A DNA stretch of 35,869 bases, taken from NCBI RefSeq assembly GCF_900102335.1, contig NZ_FNBM01000014.1:1-35869 (forward strand). The letters are read 5' to 3'. The notes below the pieces were generated by a model. That model was not told the origin of the DNA. It did no database searches and saw nothing but the letters and a program-made list of their open reading frames with translations. This DNA comes from Phytopseudomonas seleniipraecipitans (GTDB taxonomy: Bacteria; Pseudomonadota; Gammaproteobacteria; Pseudomonadales; Pseudomonadaceae). Each line of letters opens with the position of its first letter. The stretch's first letter is position 1. The position numbers and the translations under genes are program-made. This document shows, piece by piece, positions 17,078-25,431 of this stretch.

Positions 17078-18385
17078 ATGTCCAGCTCCACTCACGCCTA
17101 CCGCGGCGCCATCCTGCACAGTCTGGCCGATCCCGCCGAGGTGGGTATCGAAGCTTCCTACGCCTATTTCGAGGACGGCATCCTGCTGGTGGAAGACGGC
17201 AAGGTACGTGAGGTTGGTCATGCTGCAGATCTGCTGCCACGCCTGTCCGGTGTCGCCCTGAGCCATTATGAAAACGCGCTGATCACGCCTGGGTTCATCG
17301 ACACCCATATCCACTACCCGCAAACGGGCATGATCGGCGCCTACGGCGAGCAGTTGCTCGACTGGCTGAATACCTACACCTTCCCCACCGAAATGCGCTT
17401 TGCCGACAAGGCCCATGCCAGTGAAGTAGCGGATGTTTTCATCAAGGAGCTGCTGCGCAACGGCACCACCACGGCGCTGGTGTTCGGCAGCGTGCACAAG
17501 CAGTCGGTGGACGCACTGTTCGAAGCCGCCGAGGCGCTGAACCTGCGCATGATTGCCGGCAAGGTGCTGATGGATCGTAACGCCCCCGAGGCGCTGACCG
17601 ATACCGTTGAATCCGGATACGCCGACAGTCGCGAACTGATCGAGCGCTGGCATGGAAAAGGTCGTTTGCACTACGCCGTGACCCCGCGCTTCGCACCAAC
17701 CAGTTCGCCAGAGCAGTTGGCGATGGCCGCGCGCCTGCTGCAGGAATATCCCGATCTGTACCTGCATACCCACCTATCGGAAAATCGCCAGGAAATCGAG
17801 TGGGTCAAGGCGCTGTTCCCGGAAAATGGCGGCTATCTGGACGTCTATGACAAACACCAACTGACCGGCCCACGCTCGGTATTCGCCCACTCGGTGCACT
17901 TGTGCGATGCGGAATGCGAACGGCTGGCAGAGACAGGCTCAGCGGTTGCCTTTTGCCCGACTTCCAACCTTTTTCTCGGCAGCGGCCTGTTCGATCTGCA
18001 GCGCATGGAACGCTACAAGGTACGAGTGGGCCTGGGCACCGACGTCGGTGCAGGCACCAGTTTTTCGCAACTGCGCTCTCTCAGCGAGGCGTACAAGATC
18101 ATGCAGCTGCAGGGGCAAAAGCTCGACCCATTCAAATCGCTCTACCTCGCCACGTTGGGCAGCGCGCGGGCGCTGTACCTGGACGAGCGCATCGGCAACT
18201 TCGTGGCCGGTAAGGATGCAGATTTCGTCGTGCTCGACTACCAAGCCACACCGCTGGTCGACTACCGGCTGCGGCAGAGCAACAACCTCGCCGAGCGGCT
18301 ATTCGCGCTGATCACCCTGGGTGATGATCGGGTGATCAAAGAGACGTTTGCCGCAGGCCAAAGCGTGCATCGCCGCGATAGCTAA
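17078..18385 (+). CDS. guaD: Guanine deaminase
   Basis: Zinc hydrolase that deaminates guanine to xanthine and ammonia in purine salvage and catabolism. The 435-residue length is typical. Amidohydrolase metal-binding motifs occur in order: TPGFIDTHIHYPQ with His77 and His79, the substrate loop PRFAPTSS, LHTHLSEN, FAHSVHLCD and GLGTDVGAGTSFS with the metal-binding Asp. A C-terminal strand returns to the composite beta sandwich. GAGG is 8 bp before the ATG. It is divergent from smc and convergent with the DUF2383 gene, with a shared hairpin between them. No xanthine dehydrogenase genes are in the window. Confidence 0.95.
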   Translation: MSSSTHAYRGAILHSLADPAEVGIEASYAYFEDGILLVEDGKVREVGHAADLLPRLSGVALSHYENALITPGFIDTHIHYPQTGMIGAYGEQLLDWLNTYTFPTEMRFADKAHASEVADVFIKELLRNGTTTALVFGSVHKQSVDALFEAAEALNLRMIAGKVLMDRNAPEALTDTVESGYADSRELIERWHGKGRLHYAVTPRFAPTSSPEQLAMAARLLQEYPDLYLHTHLSENRQEIEWVKALFPENGGYLDVYDKHQLTGPRSVFAHSVHLCDAECERLAETGSAVAFCPTSNLFLGSGLFDLQRMERYKVRVGLGTDVGAGTSFSQLRSLSEAYKIMQLQGQKLDPFKSLYLATLGSARALYLDERIGNFVAGKDADFVVLDYQATPLVDYRLRQSNNLAERLFALITLGDDRVIKETFAAGQSVHRRDS

Positions 18386-18449
18386 TTTTCAGGTAGCTAA
18401 GCCGGACGTGCGATCCAACCTGGAAAAATTGCTGCCGTCAGAACAAAAA

Positions 18450-18473
18450 AAGGGATGCCCGTAGGCATCCCTT
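18450..18473. terminator. Bidirectional terminator between guaD and the DUF2383 gene
   Basis: AAGGGATGCC (18450-18459), a CGTA loop and GGCATCCCTT (18464-18473) form a 10-bp perfect stem. On the minus strand it runs into a T7 tract, ideal for ending the DUF2383 transcript. In the plus direction the tail is TTTCC, weaker but usable for guaD. Confidence 0.85.
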
Positions 18474-18495
18474 TCCATTCGCATCAACGCAGCGA

Positions 18496-18945
18496 TCAGC
18501 TGGCACGCGCGGAATCGCGCAGCGCCTTGACCTGATCGTGATTGCGCTGCACGCCTTGCAGCTGCTGTTCCAGAACACTGCGCACGGAGGCCGGCAGGTC
18601 TTTTTCCAGCGCACTGCGGTAGCTCTTCAGTGCAGCATCTTCACCGCGCTCGCACTCATTGAGGATGGCCTCGGTGCTTTTGCCGGTGATCATGGATTTC
18701 AGGTCGACCCAGCCGCGGTGCAGTGCGCCGGAAACGCTCGAGCTGGTTTCCGGATCGCCACCCAGGCTACGTACCAGTTGCTGCAGTTCGGCAGCGGCGG
18801 AAGCGCAATCCTGTGCACGCTGGACGAAGAAACTCTGCAGGCGCGGCTCTTTCACATCGTCAGCGCATTCGGCGAAACCTTTCTCGCCATCTTTGCTGGT
18901 CTCGATCAGGTCGTTCAATACCGAAATAACGTCTTTGTTATCCAC
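18496..18945 (-). CDS. DUF2383 (PA2169-like) four-helix protein
   Basis: A 149-residue all-helical protein of the DUF2383 family (ferritin-like four-helix bundle), function unknown and often linked to stress in Pseudomonas. The start is a GTG at 18945 preceded by GAGGAG, giving MDNKDVISVLNDLIETSKDG, which is the family N terminus. An upstream in-frame ATG would add 42 residues (basic, unlike the family) and has no advantage. Heptad-like helices cover most of the length. One His-Arg-Gly-Trp stretch (HRGWVDLKSMITGKS, about residues 74-88) is typical. It has its own terminator and no obvious operon partner; moaA lies 190 bp upstream of it on the same strand. Confidence 0.85.
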   Translation of the reverse strand: MDNKDVISVLNDLIETSKDGEKGFAECADDVKEPRLQSFFVQRAQDCASAAAELQQLVRSLGGDPETSSSVSGALHRGWVDLKSMITGKSTEAILNECERGEDAALKSYRSALEKDLPASVRSVLEQQLQGVQRNHDQVKALRDSARAS

Positions 18946-19137
18946 TTTGAGTCTCCTCGTCGCTTTAGAAAATAGCCCTTGCATGGGCCGCTCCCTTAAG
19001 TTGAGTGAGCGCTCGTCGCGGAGGTTCAGGGCATTTTCCGGCGGATAAGGTGATTGACCCTCAAGCGGCAACAGGCCAGAGCGCGCGCCGCCTGGCCGCG
19101 AACCGCTCGTCTGGAAGCGGCAAGTAGGCGAAACGGC

Positions 19138-20133
19138 TCAGCCGCCAGTCATGCTCATGAAGCGAATGACCTGCACCTGTTCATCCGTCTCGAAATGGTG
19201 ACGTTCGGGCTTGAGTTGCAACGCCTCGAGCAACGCATCGCGCAGCCGCTCCGTGTTGCCGGGATGAGCGCGCATCAGGGTGCGCAGATCCAGCGCATTG
19301 TCGTGCCCGAGGCACAGCACCAGCTTGCCTTCGGCGGTGACCCGCACACGGTTGCAGTCGCCACAGAAGTTGTTGCTGTGGGGCGAGATGAAACCGACCC
19401 GCGTCTCGCTGCCGTTGACCTGCCAATAGCGTGATGGCCCACCGGTGACATGGCTGCTGCGCACCAGCGGATAACGCGCTTCGATGCGCTCACGCACCAC
19501 GTCGCTGGAACAGAACGTGTGCTCGCGCTGATGGCTGACCACGCTGCCCAGCGGCATCTCTTCAATGAAACTGATATCCAGCCCGCGCGACATGGCGTAC
19601 TCGACCAGTGCCAGCACCTCATCATCGTTGCGCCCAGTCTGCACCACGCTATTGAGCTTGATGCGTTTGAAGCCAGCGGCCACCGCTGCATCGATTCCGG
19701 CAAGCACCTGATCGAGCTTGTCACGGCGGGTAAAGTCGGCGAAGCGTTCGCGCTGCAGCGAATCGAGACTGACATTGAGGCGGGTAACGCCCGCCGCACG
19801 CAAGTCATTGGCCATGTGCGAGAGCTGCGAGCCGTTGGTGGTGATCGACAGGTCTTCCAGCTCGGGGCGTTCGCCAAGGCGGCGCAGCAGGCTCAGCAGG
19901 TTCTTGCGCACCAGCGGCTCACCGCCCGTTATGCGGATACGTTTGACGCCCAAGCCAATGAACGCATCGGCGACGGTGTACAGCTCCTCGAGCGTGAGTA
20001 TCTGCTCGCGCGGTGTGAAGACCATGTCTTCGCTCATACAATACGTGCAGCGAAAATCGCAGCGATCCGTCACCGAAAGTCGCAGGTAAGTGATCCGCCG
20101 GCCGAAGGGATCGACCAACTGCGTCGTAGACAT
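19138..20133 (-). CDS. moaA: GTP 3',8-cyclase MoaA
   Basis: Radical SAM enzyme for the first step of molybdenum cofactor synthesis, GTP to 3',8-cyclo-GTP. The start at 20133 (MSTTQLVDPFGRRITYLRLS) has GGGAG upstream and gives a 331-residue protein, the family length. The radical SAM cluster is Cys25-xxx-Cys29-xx-Cys32, followed by GGEPLVRKNL. The C-terminal second cluster is CGDCNRVRVTAEGKLVLC, and the protein ends in GG, needed for activity in characterised MoaA. It stands alone here: moaC and other mo genes are not in the window. Confidence 0.97.
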   Translation of the reverse strand: MSTTQLVDPFGRRITYLRLSVTDRCDFRCTYCMSEDMVFTPREQILTLEELYTVADAFIGLGVKRIRITGGEPLVRKNLLSLLRRLGERPELEDLSITTNGSQLSHMANDLRAAGVTRLNVSLDSLQRERFADFTRRDKLDQVLAGIDAAVAAGFKRIKLNSVVQTGRNDDEVLALVEYAMSRGLDISFIEEMPLGSVVSHQREHTFCSSDVVRERIEARYPLVRSSHVTGGPSRYWQVNGSETRVGFISPHSNNFCGDCNRVRVTAEGKLVLCLGHDNALDLRTLMRAHPGNTERLRDALLEALQLKPERHHFETDEQVQVIRFMSMTGG

Positions 20134-20509
20134 GTATGTGGCTCCCGGCCCAGCAGGCCAGCTATTCGTGGCTGCCACGACGTGGCAGTGCGCAGCGCCC
20201 GGTGGGCTGCAAGAAGACCTGCAGTTTACCACGCCTGCTCTGCTATCGCCCCGTCGGCAGGGCAGCAGGTCATCGGCGCCGCCCCGGGACTCTCACACAT
20301 CCAGTGACATAACGCCGGGCATTGACCGCAGCCGGCAATCCTCTCGCTGAAAAGCCCGACGCCTGATTTTGCGCGCGCTGCAGGCTGACCGGCAGCCGAA
20401 CAGCAACGCTTTTTTCAGCCCCACGTGCCTGGCAAAAAGGTCGAACCGCATTTCTTGAGCATGGGTCACAAAGGACAGGCCACGGGACTACAGGCAATGG
20501 AGGGCACCG
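20134..20509. other. Divergent moaA-oxidase cluster intergenic region
   Basis: About 375 bp with no credible gene. It must hold the moaA promoter and probably that of the CopD/HemJ-like gene. I saw no strong sigma70 pair and no FNR/ANR palindrome. GGAGGG lies before the ATG at 20510. Confidence 0.4.
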
Positions 20510-20923
20510 ATGCCACTGCTGAAACTGCTGCATTTCACCGCACTGATTCTCTGGTGCGGCGCCCTGCTCTACCTCCCCGCATTGATTGCGGCTAGCTGCC
20601 GCTCTGCCCACGTGCCAGACCGCCCTGGGCACCCCGAGATCAACCGCTCCGTGTTCACGCTGGTAATGACACCGGCTGCCATTGTCGCTATCGGCAGCGG
20701 CACGGCGCTATTTCTGCGTGACGGTACCTTTGGTGTGTGGCTGATCGCCAAGCTGACCATGGTCGCGGTGATGGTCATCTGCCACGCGCTGCTCGGCCTG
20801 CTGATTCTGCAGTGTGAACGTCATCCCAGGCCAGTGATGCAGATTGCCTGCGCCGCCTTGGGCGGAACCACGTTGTGCATGGTCGCCGCCACCTTGTGGC
20901 TGGTCCTGGCCAAACCGTTTTAG
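20510..20923 (+). CDS. CopD/HemJ-superfamily small membrane protein
   Basis: A 137-residue protein with four predicted helices (about residues 5-27, 45-66, 75-100 and 110-133). The first helix has KLLHFTALILWCGALLYLP, which recalls the HxxxxxxWxGGLLYLP motif of HemJ/CopD proteins that bind heme or copper through a conserved His. The Lys in helix 3 (AKLTMV) also fits. A good GGAGGG site precedes the ATG. It lies upstream of the caa3 oxidase genes, so help with heme or copper supply is an inference from position. The family name alone is safe. Confidence 0.7.
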   Translation: MPLLKLLHFTALILWCGALLYLPALIAASCRSAHVPDRPGHPEINRSVFTLVMTPAAIVAIGSGTALFLRDGTFGVWLIAKLTMVAVMVICHALLGLLILQCERHPRPVMQIACAALGGTTLCMVAATLWLVLAKPF

Positions 20924-20968
20924 ATGAGGAGTCACCCGTTCATGAATGTTGCCGGGCCTATGCCGGAC

Positions 20969-21427
20969 TCAATCGACATCCACGCCCACGGCATGCTCGT
21001 AAACGAGGCGCCCGCCGAGGTATGCAGCGATCGCGATCAAGCCTGCGGTGAACAACGACAAATAGAACGCCCACATTTCGAAGCCGTCGTCGCCGTGGCG
21101 GTAGCGCAGCATCCAGTTCAGCGAGGCCAGGGAGAGCATCATCACGGCGATGATGGCGTGGCACCAGGCGCTGATTTTCTGGCGAATGCGCCGTACTGTG
21201 AGCAAGTCGATCATGCCGGCAATACTGGCGATCCAGCCACCCGCGGCGCCGACGCCAGCCAGCCACAGGCTGGCACGCGCCCAGAACGGGTCGGTGGTCC
21301 AAAAGTAGGCGAAGTCGGTTGCTACCAGGCCCAGCAAGGCGGCGACCGGAAAGTGGATCATCATCGGGTGCAGCGGGTGCCCGGCGATGGCCGCGCGGCT
21401 GACGATGGATTCTTGTTGCTCAGCCAT
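20969..21427 (-). CDS. DUF2231 membrane protein
   Basis: A 152-residue membrane protein with four predicted helices. The N-terminal motif AAIAGHPLHPMMIHFPVAAL is the DUF2231 signature, with its HPLHPM and HFP histidines. The function is unknown; members often sit next to heme- or oxidase-related genes. It is transcribed opposite to the oxidase genes, and its start lies about 35 bp from the GTG that probably once began coxB. It converges on the CopD/HemJ-like gene across a 45-bp gap. Confidence 0.8.
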   Translation of the reverse strand: MAEQQESIVSRAAIAGHPLHPMMIHFPVAALLGLVATDFAYFWTTDPFWARASLWLAGVGAAGGWIASIAGMIDLLTVRRIRQKISAWCHAIIAVMMLSLASLNWMLRYRHGDDGFEMWAFYLSLFTAGLIAIAAYLGGRLVYEHAVGVDVD

Positions 21428-21481
21428 GGCGGCCTCCCTGTCGATTGCAGAAAGAGCCGGGGTGTCTCGGCTCTACTCAAG

Positions 21482-22450
21482 TTGACCGCGCTCGCGTCAG
21501 CAGTTCCGCTTATCTCTGCGTGCAGTGGTGACCAATCAATTCTGGCCCCCGCCGGCCCGGTCGCCCGCGACATTGCCCTGCTGTGGTGGGCCATGTGCGG
21601 TTTCTTCACATTGGTGTTGGTGGTGGTCAGCGCGATATGGATATACGCCATATGGCGCAAGCCGCGCGAGTATTCGCTCGATGACGCCCGGCGAATCCAG
21701 AACCGTTGGCTGATTGGTGGCGGCATCGTACTGCCGTCGGTGACCATCGTGCTGCTCCTGCTGTTCGGCATTCCGGTCGGGACACGCATGATGCAACTGC
21801 CGATTCTGGGCGAGCAACCGCTGCAAATAGAAGTGATCGGCCATCAGTGGTGGTGGGAGGTGCGCTACCCGGACAGCGGCGTGGTGACGGCCAACCAGTT
21901 GCATCTGCCAGCCGGACGGCCGGTGGATATCACGGTGACCAGCGCTGACGTGATCCACTCATTCTGGGTACCGCGCCTGGGCGGCAAGATCGACATGATT
22001 CCCGGCCGCGAGAACCGCATTCGCCTGCAGGCCGACGCGCCCGGTACCTTCCGTGGACAGTGCACGGAGTTCTGCGGTACTCAGCACAGCCACATGATTC
22101 TCGACGTGCAGGCACACAGCGACGAAGACTTCGCCGCGTGGATCGACACCCGCCGCGAACCGCAGATCGAAGCCTTGCAAGGCGAGGCCGGCGCTACGTT
22201 CATGGCCCATTGCGGCACCTGCCACCGAGTCGCCGGCGTCAGTGCCGGCAACCGTGCGCCAGACCTCACCGACCTGGCCAGCCGCCGCACCCTGGGCGCT
22301 GGCCTGCTGCCGAACGAGCCCGGCGCGCCGCTGACCTGGCTACGCGAACACGGCCGGATCAAGTCAGGCACCGGCATGCCATTGACCGACGATCTCGATG
22401 CCGAGCACCTGCAGGCCATCGCCACCTGGCTGGAGGGCCTCGAACCATGA
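21482..22450 (+). CDS. coxB: caa3-type cytochrome oxidase subunit II with cytochrome c domain (start uncertain)
   Basis: Subunit II takes electrons from cytochrome c into the CuA site. A lipobox (VPLISAC, Cys followed by SGDQ) is followed by two membrane segments (DIALLWWAMCGFFTLVLVVV and WLIGGGIVLPSVTIVLLLLF). The cupredoxin domain has VIHSFWVP and the complete CuA motif CTEFCGTQHSHM. A fused C-terminal class I cytochrome c has CGTCH and a distal Met (GTGMP). No ATG or GTG starts this frame near the signal peptide; TTG at 21482 is a placeholder. The likely original start is a GTG at 21462 in another frame (see findings). The stop overlaps the next start as ATGA. Confidence 0.9.
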   Translation: MTALASAVPLISACSGDQSILAPAGPVARDIALLWWAMCGFFTLVLVVVSAIWIYAIWRKPREYSLDDARRIQNRWLIGGGIVLPSVTIVLLLLFGIPVGTRMMQLPILGEQPLQIEVIGHQWWWEVRYPDSGVVTANQLHLPAGRPVDITVTSADVIHSFWVPRLGGKIDMIPGRENRIRLQADAPGTFRGQCTEFCGTQHSHMILDVQAHSDEDFAAWIDTRREPQIEALQGEAGATFMAHCGTCHRVAGVSAGNRAPDLTDLASRRTLGAGLLPNEPGAPLTWLREHGRIKSGTGMPLTDDLDAEHLQAIATWLEGLEP

Positions 22451-24975
22451 ACGACCCGCGCGAAGCACAATGCCAGGACGACGCCGATGCGCTGCACGGG
22501 CAGTTCGATGATGTCTGGGGCAATCCGCGCGGCTGGCGCGCGCTGACCATCGTCAACCACACCACCCTGGGCCTGAGGTTCATGGTCACAGGGCTGTGCT
22601 TCTTCGTGTTCGGCTTGCTGCTGGCGATGCTCATCCGCACCCAGCTAGCGCTGCCGGGCAACGCGTTCATGGGCCCGGAAACCTTCAACCAGGTGTTCAC
22701 CATGCATGGCACGGTGATGATGTTCCTGTTCGCCGTACCGATGATGGAGGGCCTTGCGGTCTACCTCATTCCAAAAATGCTCGGTGCTCGCGACCTGGTG
22801 TTTCCGAGGCTCTCGTCCCTGGGCTACTGGTGCTACCTGTTCGGCGGCCTGATCATCTGCTCCAGCCTGCTGCTCGGCATCGCCCCAAATGCCGGCTGGT
22901 TCATGTACACACCGCTGTCCAGCGCCGCGCACTCGCCAGGCGTCAACGCTGATTTCTGGCTGCTGGGCATCACTTTCGTGGAGATTTCCGCGGTGTCCGC
23001 TGGCGTCGAACTGGTGGTGTCGATCCTGCGCACCCGAGCCGAAGGCATGGCGTTGAACAAGATGCCGATCTACGCCTGGTACATCCTGACCATGGCGATG
23101 ATGATCGTGATCGGCTTCCCGCCGCTGATCCTCGGCAGCATCCTGCTGGAACTCGAGCGTGCCGCCGGCTTGCCGTTCTTCGAAGTGGCGCGCGGCGGTG
23201 ACCCGCTGCTCTGGCAGCACCTGTTCTGGCTGTTTGGTCACCCCGAGGTGTACATCATCTTCCTACCGGCCGCCGGCATCGTGTCGACCCTGTTGCCGGT
23301 ATTCTGCGGTCGCCCCCTGGTGGGCTACCGCGCTGTGGTACTGGGCGTGATCAGCACCGGCTTCATCAGCTTCGGTCTGTGGGTCCACCACATGTTCACC
23401 GTTGGCATTCCGCAGCTCGCCCAGGCGTTCTTTTCCGCGGCGAGCATGTTGGTGGCGATTCCGACGGCCATCCAGGTGTTCTCGTGGATCGCCACGCTGT
23501 GGCTCGGCAAACCCCGCTATAACGTGCCGATGCTATGGCTGATTGGCTTTCTGATCATCTTCGTGTGTGGCGGCCTGACCGGGGTGATGTTGGCCCTGGT
23601 GCCCTTCGACTGGCAGGTGCACGACACCCAGTTCGTGGTCGCGCATTTCCACTACGTGCTGATCGGCGGCATGCTCTTCCCGCTGATCGCCGGGCTGTAT
23701 TACTGGCTGCCGCACTTCTCCGGGCGCATGGCTTCCGAGCGCCTCGGCAAGTGGGGATTCTGGCTGGTATTCATCGGATTCAACATGACCTTCCTGATCA
23801 TGCATTGGACCGGCCTGCTGGGCATGCCGCGACGGGTGTATACGTACGAAACCGGCCTGGGCTGGGATATGCCCAACCTGATTTCGTCGATTGGCAGCTT
23901 CATCATGGTGATCGGCATCGCCACCCTGCTGCTCGATCTCATCCTGCATTACCGCTACGGCAAGCCCGCTGGGCAAAATCCCTGGCAGGCAGACACATTG
24001 GAGTGGGCGACGAGCCTGCCACCCAATCCGTACAATTTCGTAAGCCTGCCAAAAATCACCGATCGCCATCCGCTGTGGCGTGACCCCAACCTGCGCGAAA
24101 GCATCGCCCGTGGTGACCACGCCCTGACAGTCATCGATCACGGCCGGCGGGAAACCTGGGGCGTCGATCCGTTGACCGGCAAGGTCAGAGAAATCGTCCA
24201 CCTGCCCGGCAACAGCTGGTTGCCCTTTATCGCTGCCTGCTGCATCGCCGTGCTGTGCCTGAGCCTGTTGACCAAAGTCTACCTGCTGGCATTGGTCGCC
24301 TGCTTTGCCTCGGTGGTGGTGCTGCTGCGCTGGAGCTGGGAGAACGGCGCCCATCCCAAGGCTGCGCCGGACGCCAAGACCCAGCCACACGAGCCACCAT
24401 TGCATTCGCGCACCTGCGACGGCCCGGGCCTTTGGGGCATGGGCGTGACCTTGCTGTCCAACGGCGCGCTGTACCTGTCGCTGCTGTTCGGCTGGTTCTA
24501 TCTGTGGACCGTAGCGCCGAACTGGCAAGTACCGGACGCGCCGGTGTTCAACCACTGGCTGCTTTTAGCCAGCGCCCTGCTGCTAAGCGTGGCCACACCC
24601 TGGCATCGACGGGTACTGGCTCGCCTGCGCCTGGGCGATGACCGCGGCCTGTTCAACTGCGAAGTAGGCCTGGCGATCATCGGGCTCGCGCAAGCGGCGC
24701 TGCTGCTCTGGGCACTGCGCAGCGAGGCCCTGCAACCGACGGTTCGTGCCCACGATGCGGTGATCTTCGTGATGCTTGCCTACAGCTTCGGCCACGCCCT
24801 GCTGGCCGGCATCCTCAGCGCCCTGCAAGCGCTGCGCGTGCGCATTGGCTACGTGAGCGCCGAGGCGCCCTATGAACCGCTGGTGGTCGCGCAGTTCTGG
24901 TACTACAGCCTTGGCGTGCTGTGGGTCAGCTACTTCGCCATCGCCCTGTTCCCACCTGCTTTCGGAGGCTCGTGA
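22447..24975 (+). CDS. Cytochrome c oxidase fused subunits I and III
   Basis: An 842-residue fusion. Residues 1 to about 540 are heme-copper oxidase subunit I: His87 (MHGTVMMF) and His402 as low-spin heme ligands, the CuB site with His265-Pro-Glu267-Val-Tyr269 (cross-linked His-Tyr) and His314-His315, and His400 for the active-site heme. Asp116 in GARDLVFPR and Glu267 keep the D-channel ends. Gln343 replaces the usual K-channel Lys in PTAIQVFSW. Residues about 600 to 842 are a five-helix subunit III-like part. It overlaps coxB by 4 bp and the next gene by 1 bp, so all are co-translated. The fused layout is seen in caa3-type oxidases of several proteobacteria. Confidence 0.93.
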   Translation: MNDPREAQCQDDADALHGQFDDVWGNPRGWRALTIVNHTTLGLRFMVTGLCFFVFGLLLAMLIRTQLALPGNAFMGPETFNQVFTMHGTVMMFLFAVPMMEGLAVYLIPKMLGARDLVFPRLSSLGYWCYLFGGLIICSSLLLGIAPNAGWFMYTPLSSAAHSPGVNADFWLLGITFVEISAVSAGVELVVSILRTRAEGMALNKMPIYAWYILTMAMMIVIGFPPLILGSILLELERAAGLPFFEVARGGDPLLWQHLFWLFGHPEVYIIFLPAAGIVSTLLPVFCGRPLVGYRAVVLGVISTGFISFGLWVHHMFTVGIPQLAQAFFSAASMLVAIPTAIQVFSWIATLWLGKPRYNVPMLWLIGFLIIFVCGGLTGVMLALVPFDWQVHDTQFVVAHFHYVLIGGMLFPLIAGLYYWLPHFSGRMASERLGKWGFWLVFIGFNMTFLIMHWTGLLGMPRRVYTYETGLGWDMPNLISSIGSFIMVIGIATLLLDLILHYRYGKPAGQNPWQADTLEWATSLPPNPYNFVSLPKITDRHPLWRDPNLRESIARGDHALTVIDHGRRETWGVDPLTGKVREIVHLPGNSWLPFIAACCIAVLCLSLLTKVYLLALVACFASVVVLLRWSWENGAHPKAAPDAKTQPHEPPLHSRTCDGPGLWGMGVTLLSNGALYLSLLFGWFYLWTVAPNWQVPDAPVFNHWLLLASALLLSVATPWHRRVLARLRLGDDRGLFNCEVGLAIIGLAQAALLLWALRSEALQPTVRAHDAVIFVMLAYSFGHALLAGILSALQALRVRIGYVSAEAPYEPLVVAQFWYYSLGVLWVSYFAIALFPPAFGGS

Positions 24976-25328
24976 TGCAAAGCCTGCGCTCCGCCTATAA
25001 CCCTACCCACATCGTTACCGGCCTCAGCATCTGGAGCGTCTGGTTCATCGTTCTCTATGGCGGCCAAGGTGTCGGTTGCTCGGTGGCGCCGCCGCCGCTG
25101 GAAGACGGGCCCTGGACCTGGTTGAACCTGACCCTGGCGGTTCTATCGGTGCTTACCGCCGGACTACTGCTGTGGCTGGCGCGGGTCTTTCAACACGCGG
25201 CAAAACGCCCGCATTGCAGCGACCGCGAGCGATTCGTCGCCAGCGTTTCGGCCGTCGTCAACCTCATCGCGGCGATTGCGGTGGTGTTCATCGCCCTGCC
25301 GTTGATGGCTTTACCGCCCTGCGCATGA
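24975..25328 (+). CDS. Small membrane protein of the oxidase cluster
   Basis: A 117-residue protein with three predicted helices (about residues 12-30, 49-69 and 90-112). I recognise no named family. Its start overlaps the oxidase stop (TGATG), so it is translated with the oxidase. A short motif HIVTGLSIWSVWFIVLYGGQ and a Cys-bearing loop (GVGCSVAPPP) lie near the first helix. By position it may be a small accessory or subunit IV-like part of the oxidase, or a subunit III-like remnant; neither is shown by the sequence. It is the last gene of the set. Confidence 0.75.
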   Translation: MQSLRSAYNPTHIVTGLSIWSVWFIVLYGGQGVGCSVAPPPLEDGPWTWLNLTLAVLSVLTAGLLLWLARVFQHAAKRPHCSDRERFVASVSAVVNLIAAIAVVFIALPLMALPPCA

Positions 25329-25431
25329 CCCTGAGAAGCCGTCGAGAAACCTGCTGAAACAGCTGCGCTTGAGCCTTCGGCGCTAACGGGCCTCCAAGCT
25401 GAACACCGTGTAGATGGAACGAGATAAAACA

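Noticed and set aside
23533..24555. 340-residue frame antisense to the fused oxidase gene
   Set aside because: His/Gln/Gly-rich shadow with no domain; the sense strand encodes an intact oxidase.
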